NCBI GenBank assembly: GCA_900552445.1
Contig: URZS01000100.1
Span: 1-5,248, forward strand
Direction of reading: 5' to 3'
Source of the DNA: an uncultured Veillonella sp.
GTDB taxonomy: Bacteria > Bacillota > Negativicutes > Veillonellales > Veillonellaceae
DNA: 5,248 bases
Positions 5,204-5,248 of the stretch are shown piece after piece. Within the stretch, counting starts at the first letter, position 1; each line of letters starts with the position of its first letter. A program made the translations under genes and the position numbers. Under the pieces are notes generated by a model that did not search any database, was not told where the DNA came from, and saw only the letters and a program-made list of their open reading frames with translations.

Positions 5204-5248
5204 ATGACGTTGCAATTCAAATTTAGGTATATTCTCTATAACTCTTTG
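5204..5248 (+). CDS. Possible 5' end of an unidentified gene running off the window
   Basis: An ATG at 5204 opens a frame that stays open to the window end (15 codons, MTLQFKFRYILYNSL). AGGA at 5197-5200 lies only 3 bases upstream, which is short for a ribosome binding site. The frame lies just downstream of the predicted promoter, and that is the main support. Fifteen codons are too few for any identification. The real start may lie beyond the window, making this the leader. Confidence 0.22.
   Translation, partial: MTLQFKFRYILYNSL

Noticed and set aside
5187..5231. Minus-strand promoter-like hexamers (TTGAAT, 17-base spacer, TATAGG on the reverse strand) facing the terminator
   Set aside because: Only moderate matches in AT-rich DNA, and the transcript would run straight into the terminator hairpin with no gene between.

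Overview
The window holds the 3' part of a Pdu-type bacterial microcompartment (BMC) operon on the + strand. Base composition looks moderately AT-rich. Gene order and codon style suggest an anaerobic Bacillota member. A Negativicutes genus such as Veillonella is plausible, but that placement is a weak inference. The genes run in the order found in propanediol-utilisation loci: a PduA/PduJ-type shell protein (3' end only), pduL, an eutJ-like actin-fold ATPase, a pduM-like gene, pduN, pduP and pduQ. A strong intrinsic terminator closes the operon.

Layout: bases 1-119 are the C-terminus of a hexameric BMC shell protein. Bases 126-2342 carry four tightly packed genes (phosphotransacylase, EutJ-like ATPase, PduM-like protein, BMC pentamer vertex protein), with short gaps or a small overlap between them. 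Bases 2343-2473 are the only sizeable gap inside the operon. This gap holds several small dyads and a possible internal promoter, and it sits where pduO lies in the classical Salmonella pdu order. Bases 2474-5034 carry the CoA-acylating aldehyde dehydrogenase and the iron alcohol dehydrogenase. A terminator at 5069-5115 is followed by a separate promoter-like region (extended -10 TGTTATAAT) embedded in dyad symmetry. It points toward a gene that lies largely or wholly beyond the window.

How the genes work together (known for the families): an aldehyde made by a signature enzyme outside the window is dismutated inside the shell. PduP oxidises it to acyl-CoA with reduction of NAD+. PduQ reduces a second aldehyde molecule to the alcohol and returns NAD+. 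PduL converts acyl-CoA to acyl-phosphate and returns CoA. PduN and the hexamer form vertices and facets of the shell; PduM and EutJ are accessory or assembly proteins of poorly known function. The acyl-phosphate kinase (PduW) and the signature enzyme are not in this window, so the substrate (1,2-propanediol, glycerol or another diol) cannot be proven here.
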